NCBI RefSeq assembly: GCF_950295315.1
Contig: NC_080164.1
Span: forward strand, 108,706,447-108,770,446
Source of the DNA: Erinaceus europaeus
Taxonomy: Eukaryota > Chordata > Mammalia > Eulipotyphla > Erinaceidae
DNA: 64,000 bases
Direction of reading: 5' to 3'
Shown: positions 1 to 11,685 of the stretch, piece after piece
Layout: the number at the start of each line of letters is the position of its first letter
How positions within the stretch are numbered: position 1 is the first letter of the stretch
Translations under genes and position numbers: made by a program
The notes under the pieces: model-generated
The model's input: the letters and a program-made list of their open reading frames with translations, nothing else
Database searches by the model: none
What the model was told of the DNA's origin: nothing

Positions 1-596
1 AGTAATAAGGCCCAATCTTCAGCAAACAAAACTGGCAAGAAATAGACTTGTCTCTTTTATCAGTTTTCTTTGGCGCCCTGTTCAATAGATTAAGTTTATG
101 GGGATTTAAAAATACTTTTTCATCACAAGAGGAGAAAATATTTGCTCAGCAAATTTGGATTAGCTGTCAGGAGTTAGAATGGAGTATGGATATATATATA
201 TTCCCCCCCCCCCAACACACACACACTGTGCTATTATGGAGTTCCTCAGTTAGAAATATTTTGATGTGCATCACTATTTTATTTCACTTTTCCTTTCTCA
301 TTTTTAAAATCCAATAAAATATCCATTAATGCAATATTATCACCGAGACTATTGAGGGTTGAGAGATAGAAATTTATGATTCCCCCGGCAACTATAATGC
401 AGCCATCCATCAACAGATACCGTAATGCAAAAATTTCATATCAGATATAGTAATTCAAAAGATAAGAAGCTTGAGGAATCCTTGATTTCCAGATTTCTGA
501 GACTAGTTCCTACTACATAACTCATACCTTATACCCCAGCTAAGGGTGCTAAGATCTAGCTGTGCTGAGTCGTTTTTCTTTCTAAACGTTGCTTGT

Positions 597-803
597 GGGG
601 CCAGGTGTTGGCACACCTGGTTGAGCACAAATGTTACAATGCACAAAGACCTGGGTTTGAGCCCCGGGTCCCCACCTGCAGGGGGTAAACTTTGCAGGCC
701 GTGAAGCAGGGCTACAGGTGTCTCTCTGTCTCTCTCCCTATCTCCCCCTTCCTCTCAATTTCTGGCTGTCTCTATCCAATAAATAAATAAATAAAGGTAA
801 TAC
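597..803 (+). repeat. SINE-A (tRNA-derived SINE)
   Basis: Starts ggggccaggtgttggcacac, has the conserved ccccacctgcagggggtaaa body, a CT-rich middle and an aataaataaataaa tail. Nearly full length. Confidence 0.9.
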
Positions 804-1120
804 TTTAAAAAAATGTTGTCTGTTTTGCTCTACAGAGGTAGAAAGGAGTCCTTAGCTTTGGAAAGCAATCCCCATGAAAGAATGTATGAGTATGCACAGA
901 TGCCCACGCAAGTAAGATGCCCCTTTCTTTGGTGCTGCAGAGCAGGCTTCCTTGGATATTTCTCTAGGTCTCACACAGCAAAGTCCTAGTGACACCAACA
1001 TTAAAACTGTGCTTATTTGAAAACTGGTCAGTAATGTAGTTCCTTCAGAAAAGTCTAATCCTAAGATTTGTTTTCAGATTTGTTTTGATTTCATTTTCTG
1101 AAGACTGAGTGACTAGGATT

Positions 1121-1358
1121 CCATTTTTTTTATTAAATAATTTTTTATCTTTATTTATTTGGAATAGAAACAGAGAGAGATTGTGAGGGGAGTGGGAAAT
1201 AGTGTGGGGGAGAGACAGAGAGATACTTACAGACCTGCTTTACCATTTGTGAAGCTTTCCCCCTGCAGGTGGGGACCAGGGGCTTGGACCTAGATCCTTG
1301 TGCACTGTAATGTGTGTGCTTAACCAGGTGTGCCACCGCCTGCCCCCCCCCCCCCTTT
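1121..1358 (-). repeat. SINE-A, antisense
   Basis: Reads ccccctgcaggtggggacca and ends in gccaccgcctgcc plus a C run on the plus strand. The tail (T/A-rich) is on the left. Confidence 0.9.
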
Positions 1359-1579
1359 AAAGGTTACTTTTTTCAGTATGGTGGAAATCAGATAATTGAA
1401 TCAAATAGTCTATTTTAACTTCAGCTTTTTTCTCTGATAATTTAAAATTCCCTTAGTTTTGACCGGAAATAAGGCCCATGCCATTTTAAAAGAGATACTA
1501 AGTCTCACTCTGCAATTATTCTTTCAGAGTTCTAGGGAAAAAAAATGAATATGGCCCTGAAGTTTAGCTGATTTAAGAA

Positions 1580-1935
1580 TAATGGAGAAGGTCCTGGGAG
1601 GTGGTGCACCTGTAGAGAGAACACTACCATGTTCCAGGGCCCATGTTCTACCCTTTGCTCTCCACCTGCAGGGGGGAAGCTTGCCCCCGCCCCCCAGGCC
1701 AAATCTTTAAACCACTTGCTAGATACCAAATTAAAAAGCCCATGGAAACAGCATGATAAACACCCTGGAGACTCAGTCCAGGAAATCACAGATGCCACCA
1801 CAGTGGGGGACACTTTCATGCTGGGGTATCTCTCCCTCTCTCTCAATGTTTCTGTCTCTCTCTTGCTAGCTGAAGACAGAGTGGTGAAGCCCTAGCAAAG
1901 CCATAATAGTAATAGTGATAATAATAAAGACACTA
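1580..1935 (+). repeat. Divergent SINE-like sequence
   Basis: Contains ctgggaggtggtgcacctg, a ccacctgcaggggggaagct body motif and a CT-rich part ending in an aataataataaag-type tail, but the middle does not match SINE-A. It may be an old SINE or two fragments. Confidence 0.45.
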
Positions 1936-2138
1936 TAATAATAATGAAATAAAACTTCAATGCATGAAAATTTAGTCTGAAACTCTGGAGATTCCCAAAG
2001 TCCATGGCGGCCCATGAAGTCACCAAGTTTCCAAATACTGACCCCCACCCTCACCCCCACCACCCTTTCCACTTACCTGGGTTAACCTGATTCTGGACTT
2101 AGTGCTCTTGCCATTGCCTGGTTTGTTTCCAATCTTTA

Positions 2139-2513
<375 letters not shown>

Positions 2514-2659
2514 CTATGGACTGACTACCTTCTCTCTGCATCCCAAGGTGCCCCAAGAGTGACCCCTCCAGTGGAAGGGGACGCAGAGCATTATGCACTC
2601 AGCACATTAGTTGGGAGTCTACTGGCAAGAGTCTGGAGCTGGGCTACCTATTATCTTCT

Positions 2660-3175
2660 CTTCCTTCTTGTCTTCCTTTCTCCTTTTCCTTCTCTCCTTC
2701 CCTTCCTTTTATCCTTCCTTCTTTCATTCTTTCCTCTCTTCCTTCCATCCATCCTGCCTTCCATCCTTTATCCTTTTATTCTAACTTTTCCTTTCCTTCC
2801 TTCCTTCCTTCCTTCCTTCCTTCCTTCCTTCCTTCCTTCCTTCCTTCCTACTTTCATTCTTACTTTGCTTTCTCTTCCTTACCTTCTACTATTCCTTATT
2901 TTCTCCCTTCCTTCTTGTGCCTCCTTCTTTTCTTCCTTTCCTTTCCCTCACTCATTTCCTTCCTTCTTTCTTCTCTCCCTTTCTTCCTTCTTACCCTCCT
3001 TTATTCTTTCACTCCTCCCTTCTTCCTTCACACCTTTCTTCTCCTCTCTTTCCCTTTCTTTCTCTTTCTTTCCCTTCCCTTCCCTTCCCTTCCCTTCCCT
3101 TCCCTTCCCTTCCCTTCCCTTCCCTTCCCTTCCCTTCCCTTCCCTTCCCTTCCCTTCCCTTCCCTTCTCTTTCAC
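2660..3175 (+). repeat. Polypyrimidine tract with (TTCC)n and (CCCTT)n
   Basis: About 515 bases of almost pure C/T. It includes (CTTC)n at 2791-2850 and a nearly perfect (CCCTT)n array of about 20 units at 3070-3168. In the GRID2 transcript it is purine-only and begins about 185 bases upstream of the exon. Confidence 0.95.
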
Positions 3176-3179
3176 TCTA

Positions 3180-3650
3180 TAATGTTGCATTCCTATCCTC
3201 CTGCTCAGTTACAAGGTGCTTTTACAGGTGTCCCAGTTTTTGTGTGTCTCCCAGCTTCTGTGGCTCTGAGTCTTTCTTGCAGTGCACTCTGTTGCTCAGA
3301 GAAAGATGCTAGCACCATGTTGCCCAACACATGTGGCCACCAAGACATTCATTTAAAGAGGCTTCTATTAATTAATACCATGTGGAAGAAAGTAGCCCTG
3401 GGACAAGGCTGAAGCTGATAAAAAGCATCTTTTTTTCTGTTTTTTCTTTTTTTTCCCACACAAGGGATACTGTTTTTCTTTTAATACCAAAGAGGAAAGA
3501 CTTTTACCTTGGGGGAGGCAAGAAGAAAAAGTAGATCAGAGGCCTTCAGAATTAGAGTCAAGTAAGAAGTAGTATTTCTTTTCTTCTATATTCATCCCCC
3601 AGTCCCCACCCTTCTGCCCCAAGGAAGAAAATCTGGTAGTAGCTGCAAAG
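3180..3650. other. Unrecognised intronic sequence
   Basis: Mixed-composition DNA between the pyrimidine tract and the (CTTT)n microsatellite; no gene or repeat family recognised. Confidence 0.5.
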
Positions 3651-3670
3651 ATTGAAGCTTTTAAGCATGT

Positions 3671-3703
3671 GTTTTTCTTTTCTTTTCTTTTTTTCTTTTC
3701 TTT

Positions 3704-3747
<44 letters not shown>

Positions 3748-3752
3748 TTTTA
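3671..3752 (+). repeat. (CTTT)n microsatellite
   Basis: Starts as irregular ttttctttt units and becomes about 12 perfect tttc units directly before a SINE-D copy; it is probably the expanded tail of that copy. Confidence 0.9.
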
Positions 3753-3856
3753 TGGGAGCACTGCTCAGCTCTTGTTTATGGTGGTTCGGATTAAACCTGG
3801 ATTTGGAGCCTCAGGCACAAGAGTCTCTTTTGCAGAACAATGATGCTCTCTACCCC
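3740..3856 (-). repeat. SINE-D (short tRNA-like SINE), antisense
   Basis: Plus strand reads gggagcactgctcagctctt and later ctcaggcacaagagtctctt, the antisense hallmark of a family whose sense begins 'ggctggggagacagca'. Confidence 0.75.
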
Positions 3857-4014
3857 CACCCTGCTTTTCTTTTCTTTTTAAATCTCATTTATGATTTTTC
3901 ACTCATTTATAATTGGGGGGGTGGGAGTAGTGAGTGGGAACTGGAGCATCACTCACACACACAATGCTGGGAACTGAATTACTGCTCAGTATCCTCCTGG
4001 ATTTATTAATTTAT

Positions 4015-4172
4015 TTTTAATTTCAGAGGGGGGGAGACTGGCACAGCACTACTCCACCATCCATGGAGCTTTCTCCAGGCACCTGCCATCATGAGCCAGT
4101 GGGCTTTATGCTGGGTATCATAGTAGGAAGATGTGCAACCTACCGGGTGAGCTATCTCCCAGACCCCTCTCA
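4015..4172 (-). repeat. SINE-C, antisense
   Basis: Has ctccaccatccatggagct and ends in gggtgagctatctcccaga, features shared with the copies near 13378 and 50690. Confidence 0.7.
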
Positions 4173-4672
4173 GTAGAATCTTTGTTCCAGGTCTTCAGGT
4201 GTTTGGGGGGAGACTGCTTTAACAAACGAGTGAGGAACACGACCTTTCTGGAAGAAGTGAGTCACTGATGATTCCTTCCTCCCCACCACCTCATATCGAT
4301 CATGTCTAGAACAAGGAGGAACCTTCAAGCTGGGTCAAACTAGACTGAACCTGCTTGGGAGGCTTTTCTGGAAGAAGTGTCTGCTGGTGACACCTTGCTC
4401 TGGGTCACCTGCTGACAGTCCATGACCAGTGTGGCCCACCCTCTGTAATATCCTTCAGGACCAGCCCTTCTTCTTTCTTAGGAAATGTTTAAAAATTACT
4501 AATTAGTGGGAAAGAAGAAGCAAGAGAACCAGAGCATCAGGGATGCTTGAGGGTCCAGCGCCTGACCCTCTGGGCTACTCTTAGTTGGGAAGTTGATCTA
4601 AAGTTCTGTTGTGTCAGAGTAGTGCTCACACAGAGGTGCAGTTAATTTGCTTGATTGAATTGACTAAAGCTG
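4173..4672. other. Unrecognised intronic sequence
   Basis: About 500 bases with no repeat family recognised. A small direct repeat (cttttctggaagaagtg-like) occurs near 4240 and 4363. Confidence 0.5.
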
Positions 4673-4675
4673 CTC

Positions 4676-4702
<27 letters not shown>
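4676..4702 (+). repeat. (TA)n microsatellite
   Basis: About 13 ta units abutting the T-rich end of an antisense L1 3' fragment. Confidence 0.9.
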
Positions 4703-4707
<5 letters not shown>

Positions 4708-4835
4708 TCTTTATTGGAGGATTAATGTTTTACAGTAAACAGTAAATACAATAGTTTGTACATGCACAACCCTTCCCAGTTTTCCACACTGCTCTCATAT
4801 ATTTACAGTTCTATTTTGCTTCTGTTTAGCCTCTC
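4703..4835 (-). mobile_element. L1 3'-end fragment, antisense
   Basis: Reads ggattaatgttttacagta followed by gttttccaca, the same antisense 3'-end motif as at 39218-39415. Non-coding relic. Confidence 0.7.
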
Positions 4836-4975
4836 TTCCGAAAAGATGCACGGCTTCCCCAGAACTTCTAGAAATCTGCTCCATGGGACACTAGCATTTA
4901 GACAGCTTTGGTCCAAAAAGGGTCATTCTGATGGTCATTCATTCTGAGAAATACTCTCTTGAAAATTTATGAACA

Positions 4976-5183
4976 GGGGGCCAGGTGGTGATGCCTTTAG
5001 TTGAGTGCACATGTTACAGTGCTCAAGTACCCAGGTTTGAGTCCCTGGTTCCCAACCTGAAGGGGGAAAACTTTTAGGAGTGGTGAAACATGACTCTCTC
5101 TCTGTCTCTCTCTCTCTCCCTTCCCTCTCGATTTCTTGCTGTCTCTACCCAATAAATAAATAAAGATAACAAAAAATTAAAAG
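4976..5183 (+). repeat. SINE-A
   Basis: ggggccaggtggtgatgcc start, diverged body, CT run and aataaataaataaag tail. Confidence 0.9.
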
Positions 5184-5422
5184 AGAAAAGAAAATTGATG
5201 AACAGCTGAGTCCATGAAAGGCTCTAAGATGTGCAGAAAAAAAAAGCTTGTATGATATAACACCCATTGTCTACATTTGCCTGATTTTCATTCCCCTTTT
5301 CCCCCAAGTGGTAGTAGAAGTAGTGGTTGCCACTGGGACCCCACCATTCCCTACTGGCTTTCTCAGATAAAAGATGAGAGGCAGAGACAGAGAGAGAAAA
5401 AGTGTCTTTTTTTCTACCACAG

Positions 5423-5735
5423 GGGATGGGCAGTGGTGCATCTGGTTAAGTGCACATAACACTAAATGAAAGGACCTGCACAAGGATCCAGAATTGAGCC
5501 CCCAGCTCCTCACCATCAGGGGGAAAGATTCATGAGTGGTGAAGCAGGTCTGCAGGTGTCTCTCTCTCTCTCTCTCTCCATATATATATATATATATATA
5601 TATATATCCTCTCTTTCAATTTCTCTCTGTCCTATCCAATAAAATGGGGAAAAAAATGGCCACCAGGAGCAGTGGCTTCTTAATGCTAGCACTGAGCCCC
5701 AGTGATAATCCTGGGGCAAACAAAGAAACAAAACA
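5423..5735 (+). repeat. SINE-A, long variant with second module
   Basis: After the usual CT-rich middle (with a (TA)n run at 5580-5608) it continues with atggccaccaggagcagtgg and agccccagtgataatcctgg, a 3' module seen only in the long SINE-A variant. Confidence 0.9.
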
Positions 5736-6344
5736 CCACAGCACTGAAGTTCCCTCAGTGCGGTGAGTCTTGAAGCTGGGTGGTCCCCAGGGTAAAATAA
5801 GTACATTTGCGAAGTGAGCCAACTTTCCAGCCCTGCCAGTGATCTGTAATAATAAGCCAAAAAGCTAGGACTTTGAGGAATTCATCTGAGAGTTAGTGCC
5901 TTCACCCAAAGGCAGAACTATTTGTGAGAATTTCTGCCGCCCCTTGAGTGGTATCACATACACAAAAGTTGGTCCTATCCATTGGATATCACTGGTTAGC
6001 ATTGGATACTATTAGATATTATTGGGTACCATTGGCTAGTAATAATAATACAATGATAATTATACAACAATAATTCTGAGGTTTGAGTTTCAGGGCACAT
6101 GTAGCATTAGTTTTATAAGAAGCTCTCTGGGAACAAGACAAGCTCCCAGGATCCCCTGTGCTCTGCCCCCTCCCCCCAGCAGATCAGCACTTGAGGGAGA
6201 GAGCATGCATCCTTCCCCCACATTCCTTAGCATGGAGACTATCTGTCTCCTTTCTAGAATGTGCACTCACTCATCCCAAGACTGACACAAAGCAAGAATA
6301 CAGTGCATGTGCTGAGTACTGCTTTGGCAAATCATCATAAGCCA
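5736..6344. other. Unrecognised intronic sequence
   Basis: No repeat family recognised. A short run of 'attgg(a/g)ta' motifs lies at 5978-6040. Confidence 0.5.
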
Positions 6345-7324
6345 CTTTTTTTTTCTTTTATCATTTTACTCAGGGAAGGGATTAATGGGTTACAGTACAG
6401 CTATTGATGCAGAGGTAGAGTTTCTCATCTCCCCAGGATAGGTGTCTGCAAAGCATTCTCACCACAACTTAGGTCCTTCCCCACCATCATGCCCCAGGAC
6501 CCCAGAGGCCTCTCCACCCACTTCCCTGTCCTCCTCCAGAGTCTTTTGCTTTGGTGCAATATGCCAACTCCAGTCCAAGTTTCATTTTGCTTTTTTCCTT
6601 TTTGCCCTTGTTTCTTAAGTTCTACTTATGAGTGGGATCATCCCATATTTATCCTTCTCTTTTTGGCTTCTATCACTTAGCAAGATTCCTTCAAGCTCCA
6701 TCCAAACGGTTTTTGGTGATACTTTCTAATCAGTTCCATTCGCATCCATTCATCTGGCCATTGGATAAATAAAGTGAGACTATAAATCAGGCATTTTTCT
6801 TGGAGACAGGATTAAGTCATAACTGCATATTCAGCTGTAGTTTCCTGGATAGCACTGTTGATTTCTTGTGTAGTGGTGGTACTGTACTCTAAGACCATGG
6901 CAGTATCAGGTGAATGAGAGTACAACCCAGTGTTCTCATGCTGTATTCAGGCCACCATGGAGAGCCTGGTTCTATTCTTTACCATATGATTTTCTTAACT
7001 TCTACCTGACTCCTATCAAAAACCCTACTTGGTCTGGGTCTTATTGTCCCAGAGTCCATTGTTCTTTACTTTTATTCACCCATTTTCCTGGTTTCTCTTT
7101 ATACTAGACACGAGAAGCATCGACAGGCATCTGCCTTTCTCTGTGTGACACTTCATGGCTCCCCCATATGGCTGCAAAAGATGGTCTTTAATCTTCTTTC
7201 AGGAGCTGAATACTATTCCATTTTATCCACTGACCTCATGTTCTGTATTTGGCAATATGCCAGTGGACACTTAGCTTGATTCCAGCTGTTAGGAGCACAG
7301 AGATGCATACATGTCTTTTTTAAA

Positions 7325-7490
7325 ATCTTTTCCACTTTACTAATTTATTTAGAGAGACTGCTATGGTGGGAGGTAGACACCAGAACTCTGCTCAGTTCTG
7401 GCTGATGGTGGTGCTGGGGATTGAATCTGGGACTTCAGAACCTCAGGCAGGAAAGTCTTTTTGCAGAATTTTATGCTGTCTCCTGAACCA
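7325..7490 (-). repeat. SINE-D, antisense
   Basis: Contains aactctgctcagttctggct and ggattgaatctgggacttca, family-D antisense hallmarks. Confidence 0.75.
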
Positions 7491-7582
7491 TGCATATGTC
7501 TTTAAATTAGTGTCTTGCATCTGTATTTCTTGGACAAACATCCAGAAGTAGGAGAATTGGATTATACATAATTTCTTTTAAA

Positions 7583-7871
7583 AATTTTTTTATTATATTT
7601 ATTTATTTTCCCTTTTGTTGCCCTTGTGTTTTTTTTTTTTACTGTTCTTATAGTTATTGTTATTGATGTTGTCATTGTTGGATAGGACAGAGAGAAATTG
7701 AGAGAGGAGGGGAAGACAGAGAGAGAGGGAGAGAAAGACAGACACCTGCAGACCTGCTTCACCACCTGTGAAGCGACTCCTCTGCAGGTGGGGAGCCGGG
7801 GGCTCGAACTGGGATCCTTACACCGGTCCTTGCACTTCGTGCCACCTGTGCTGTGCCACCACCTGACTCCC
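7583..7871 (-). repeat. SINE-A, antisense, well preserved
   Basis: Includes ggtggggagccgggggctcg and cacctgactccc at its head. The A-rich tail appears as tattattatatttatttatt-type sequence on the left. Confidence 0.95.
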
Positions 7872-7875
7872 ACTT

Positions 7876-7915
7876 TTCTTTTAAGATTTTATTTAGTTCA
7901 TTAATGAGAAACATA

Positions 7916-7959
<44 letters not shown>

Positions 7960-8067
7960 GCCAGACATCACTCTGGTACTCTGGTACTCGTGCTGCCAGA
8001 GATTGAACTCAGGACCTCATGCTTGAGAGTCTAGTTCCTTAGCCACTGTGCCACCTCCTGGACCACC
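7876..8067 (-). repeat. SINE-B, antisense, with (GA)n
   Basis: Tail aagattttatttagttcatt, a (GA)n run at 7920-7955, then ccagacatcactctggtact and the head gccacctcctggacc. Confidence 0.85.
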
Positions 8068-8409
8068 AGAATTTCTATTAAAAAATTTTTTTTGAAAGCT
8101 CTCCATAGTGCTTTCTGTCCGTCTGCACCAAATACACGCTCCCATATGCTCCCTGTCACTTGTTTCTTTCCTCTGGATCTGAAATTGCTTCTTTTCATGT
8201 CTTCCTATCCTGCTAATTAATTCTCTCCTTTTTCATATTCACTCAGGAACTGATCATTGGTAATTTTGTCATCAGTGGTATATGATTTCATTTAATATGC
8301 TCTTTGCCTTCCTTCTTCTCTTCTCCATTCCCTTTCTTCTCTCCTCTTTGTCTTTCTCACTCTTTTCCCTTCCTTTTCCCTTTCTCTTCTCCCTCATTCA
8401 TTCTTTTTT

Positions 8410-8558
8410 TTAAAAAAGATTTTATTTATTTATGAGAAAGATAAGAGGAGAGAGAAAGAACCAGATATCACTCTGGCACATGTGCTGCTGGGGATTGAAC
8501 TTGGGACCTCATGCTTGGGAATCCAAAGCCCTATCACTGCGCCACCTCCTGGACCACT
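8410..8558 (-). repeat. SINE-B, antisense, near complete
   Basis: aaagattttatttatttatg tail, gaaccagatatcactctggc, gctgctggggattgaacttg and head gcgccacctcctggacc. In sense orientation it carries tRNA-like A and B boxes. Confidence 0.9.
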
Positions 8559-8624
8559 ATTTACTTTTTTCCACAAGGGTTATCACTGGGATTTGGTGAC
8601 TGCATGATATGATTTCACCACTTC

Positions 8625-8828
8625 TGATGTTCATTTTTTGACAGAGTAAGAGACAGAGAGATAGACAGGGAAAGAGAAATGGAGCAGAAGAGATTTGGGC
8701 AGAGTAAGACAGAGAGAAGAAGAGAACCTGTAGCACTGCTCCATTGTTAATGCAGCTTCTCTTGTGTAGGTGGGGACCTGGGCACTTGAACTCTGTGCTC
8801 TATGGCATAAGCCACCACCAGTCCTGTG
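8625..8828 (-). repeat. SINE-C-like copy, antisense
   Basis: GA-rich segment followed by agcactgctccattgttaat and aggtggggacctgggcactt; diverged. Confidence 0.55.
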
Positions 8829-8856
8829 TCATTATTTCTACTCCCGTGTAGGGAAA

Positions 8857-9362
8857 TTGTGAGGATATGTTTTAGCATGGTGTGGGACCTCCTACTGAAA
8901 AGTGGGAGCTTGGATGGCACGACGTTTCTGTCAGTCTCTCTCTACTTGAGATCGAGCATGGAAGAAAACGACCACCAGGGAAAAGTTCCCTCTATCAGCC
9001 TCCCTGCCTCACAATAGCTCACTCCCTTATTATCTACATAATCATTGTTTTGCCTGGAAGTCCCCTCCCTACTTCCCCACCCATTCCACTCCTTTGATCA
9101 TATCTGATCTATCTTCTCTCTGCCCTCAGGACCCCACTCTGACTGCTGGTTACTGATAACCTTGCTTTCTCGATTAAACTTCTTGCTCAACAATTACTGG
9201 AAAAGTCCTGACCATGCCCAGACCTTTTGCCTCCCTACCATATATGGTATACACATGTCACTTCCTCCCGTGACCCCTTATAGCCCTGCTTTGCTGTTCA
9301 ATAAACAGATTTGTGCACGAAACATTCCTCTGGTGATCTCTGGTGGCGTCTCTTGCTACACA
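8857..9362 (+). mobile_element. LTR-like unit (solo LTR candidate)
   Basis: Endogenous-retrovirus-type LTR architecture: a TATA-like ccttatagcc near 9277, AATAAA at 9300-9305 and an end gctacaca at 9362. The hexamer gggaaa occurs at 8851-8856 and 9363-9368, a candidate 6-bp TSD; alternatively the LTR starts at tgtggg (8881). No retroviral reading frame is adjacent. Confidence 0.55.
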
Positions 9363-9480
9363 GGGAAAGATCCAGTCTACTCACTCCTACTGCCCCTGGC
9401 TTGCAACAGAGCCGGTAAGCCCAAAGTTTGTGCCTGGGAAGAGGCCTCTCCACCAAAGAGTCTGACACTCCCAGAGTAGG

Positions 9481-9600
9481 AAAAAAAAAAAAAAAGGCAA
9501 CCAGAAATAGAGGATTCACTGTACAATTACTGAGTCACAGCAATAGCCTTGGTGGTAGTAAACAAACAAGCAAACACAAAGCAAAACAAAGCTCTAGGCA
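9481..9600 (+). repeat. SINE-A long-variant 3' module fragment
   Basis: A run, then ggcaaccagaaatagaggat and taattactgag...cttggtgg resembling the 3' module of long SINE-A copies, ending in aaacaaacaagc-type repeats. Confidence 0.5.
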
Positions 9601-9859
9601 CAGTTGGTCTGGTGTTTGTGGAGCACAGAGGGCTAAGACACTGCAAGAAGGTGCCGCCTCTCAGGATTTATGGAACAAGGATGACCATAGGTTCTCTGGT
9701 CAGTGCAGGCTGGGAGAAAAAGAGTATTGGAAGGGAATGGAATTTTTTTATTTTTTTATTTTTTATTCCCGGAGCAGCAATGACTTCTTCTAGAAAACGT
9801 AATACTCTTGGAAATAACATTAGAAACGTCTCTAACTGGCACACTTTACTGGCCGTTTT

Positions 9860-11095
9860 GGTCACTATCAGGCCACCCGATCATCCAGGGCACTAGTCAG
9901 GGAATCTTTGGATTTCTACATAGATACAATGGGCCTAGACCTGTAATAGATCCCTCTCTCCACCATCACTGGTCATTTCCATTAGGAACATCATCATAAG
10001 CCCTACTGTGAGCCTCTCTAGGACTTTGCCCTTAATCTAGAACACAACGGTAGGGACTGCTACTCTCTCTGAAGGGAGACTGGGTCATCCTATTCTGCCA
10101 CTCAAAGGTGACTGGTCCTGAAATGAGTGCAGCTTAGAATGTTCCTGGCTGTGATCATGGACTGTGAGCTCAGACTGACAGGGACAGGTTGTACAGGCTC
10201 CTGTGCTATGTGTGAATATACATGGGCCCTAGGTCAAATCAATGGGCTAAACAGTTAAATGTTTTCATATATTTTTTTTCATATATGTGAGATACTCTCT
10301 GCCCTAATTCAGCTTTCTAGTCCTATTCTCAACTCTGACACCATCTTCCCTGACAATACTTTTAGTTCGCCTGCAGGTTAGCCATCAAGCTCAGGTAAAA
10401 ATTACTAAAGTCATGACCCCCTTGAGACATATCTAAAGTAGATTTCCTAGCTTCTTTCTACCCTGAGATCCTTATTCATATCTGCTTTATCCTTACTTTT
10501 TGGTTCCTGTTCAGTAAACATTTTGTCCTGCCTCATATCTTACTGCCTTTCAGCCAGCCATCAACTTACAGGTGCTATTATGATTCCATCCTGACTTCTC
10601 CAGGCAGACGACCTCACCTTACCTCCCTAGAACTAGGGAAAGATAGAAACAGGCTGGGGGTATGGATCCACTTCCCAATGACCATGTTCAGCAAAGAAAC
10701 AATTACAGAAGCCGGACCTTCCACCTTCAGTACCCCATAAAGATTTTGGTTCATATCTAAGATAGGAAAAAATGATAAGGGAAGATGACCAGAGGGCTCT
10801 GAACTCCAATTCCATCAGGATCCAGAGAGAGAAGAGGGAAAAAAGGAAGGACATTCAGAAGTAGTAATAGGCATAGGTGTGACTTGGAAAGGAAGAGAAC
10901 ATAGGACCATAGGAAAAAAAAAAAAAGGACAAATATATATAAATATAGACAGTTATAGAAATAATAGTCAGCCCATATTTGTGACTTTGGGAGAACCGCT
11001 GCAGTTTCCAATGGAACTTTGGTGGTGGGATATTATTCCCTATTTTATCATAATTTTGTAAATCAATATTAAATCACTAATAGCATTTCAAAAAT
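9860..11095 (+). mobile_element. R-family retroposon, long variant
   Basis: Most complete copy: 5' part around gggcctagacctgtaataga, then gtcatcctattctgccactc, then ccaccatgttcagc-type centre, then the long-variant 3' module (gatgaccagagggctctgaa, ttatagaaataatagtcagc), ending tttgtaaatcaatattaaat near an A-rich tail. No reading frame; the 3' end resembles the local L1 3' end. Confidence 0.8.
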
Positions 11096-11119
11096 AAATA
11101 AGTCTCTCTATTCTCTCCT

Positions 11120-11275
11120 TTTTTTAATGAGCTGGGGCCCCACATATGTGTGATTTCACTGTTCCTTTAGAGAAAGAGAGAGAGCGAGCGAGTGAGCGCC
11201 AGACCTGGAACTTGAACTTAAGCCAAGTGCAAGACTAGGCGGGCCCCCTACCTGATGCAGTTTTCTGTGCTCTTC
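11120..11275 (-). repeat. SINE-C/E-like relic
   Basis: Contains ctggggccccacatatgtg, GA-rich repeats and ccagacctggaacttgaact, features of the short tRNA-like families; strongly diverged. Confidence 0.45.
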
Positions 11276-11459
11276 CCCTCCCTTTCATTATTTAACTAAG
11301 ACTTACTTTGTTAAATTAGGTCTACTTTGTTGAATCAGACGATTTGATCAAGTTTAGCATAATCTAGGGCACTGCTTTGAAGACTAATGGATGAGTCCTT
11401 ATCATTAACAAGGGGGAATTATTTTCTTGTTTCTAATATTTTAAAGCACTCGCATATTT

Positions 11460-11645
11460 AAAAATTATTTTATTTATTAGTTATTGGATAGAGACTGAGA
11501 GAAAGGGAGGGGGAGAGAGACATTTGAAACATTGCTTCACCATTTGTGAAGTTTCCTCCCTGTAGGTGGAGGGGAGGCTGAGGGCTTGAACCTGGGTCCT
11601 TGCACATTGTAACGTTTGCTCAGCCAGGTGTGCCACCATCCAGCC
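11460..11645 (-). repeat. SINE-A, antisense
   Basis: ttattagttattggatagag, ccaccatttgtgaag... and head caggtgtgccaccatccagc. Confidence 0.9.
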
Positions 11646-11685
11646 CCGCACTTACATCTTTAACTGAGTTTTATAAACACATTTA

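Larger units (their letters stand above)
6345..8400 (-). mobile_element. L1 3'-end remnant, antisense, interrupted by three SINEs
   Basis: Begins on the left with gggattaatgggttacagta, then atgagtgggatcatcccata (an L1 3' landmark) and gccagtggacacttagcttg. It is broken by SINE-D 7325-7490, SINE-A 7583-7871 and SINE-B 7876-8067, and L1-like text resumes after 8068. No reading frame survives. Confidence 0.65.
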
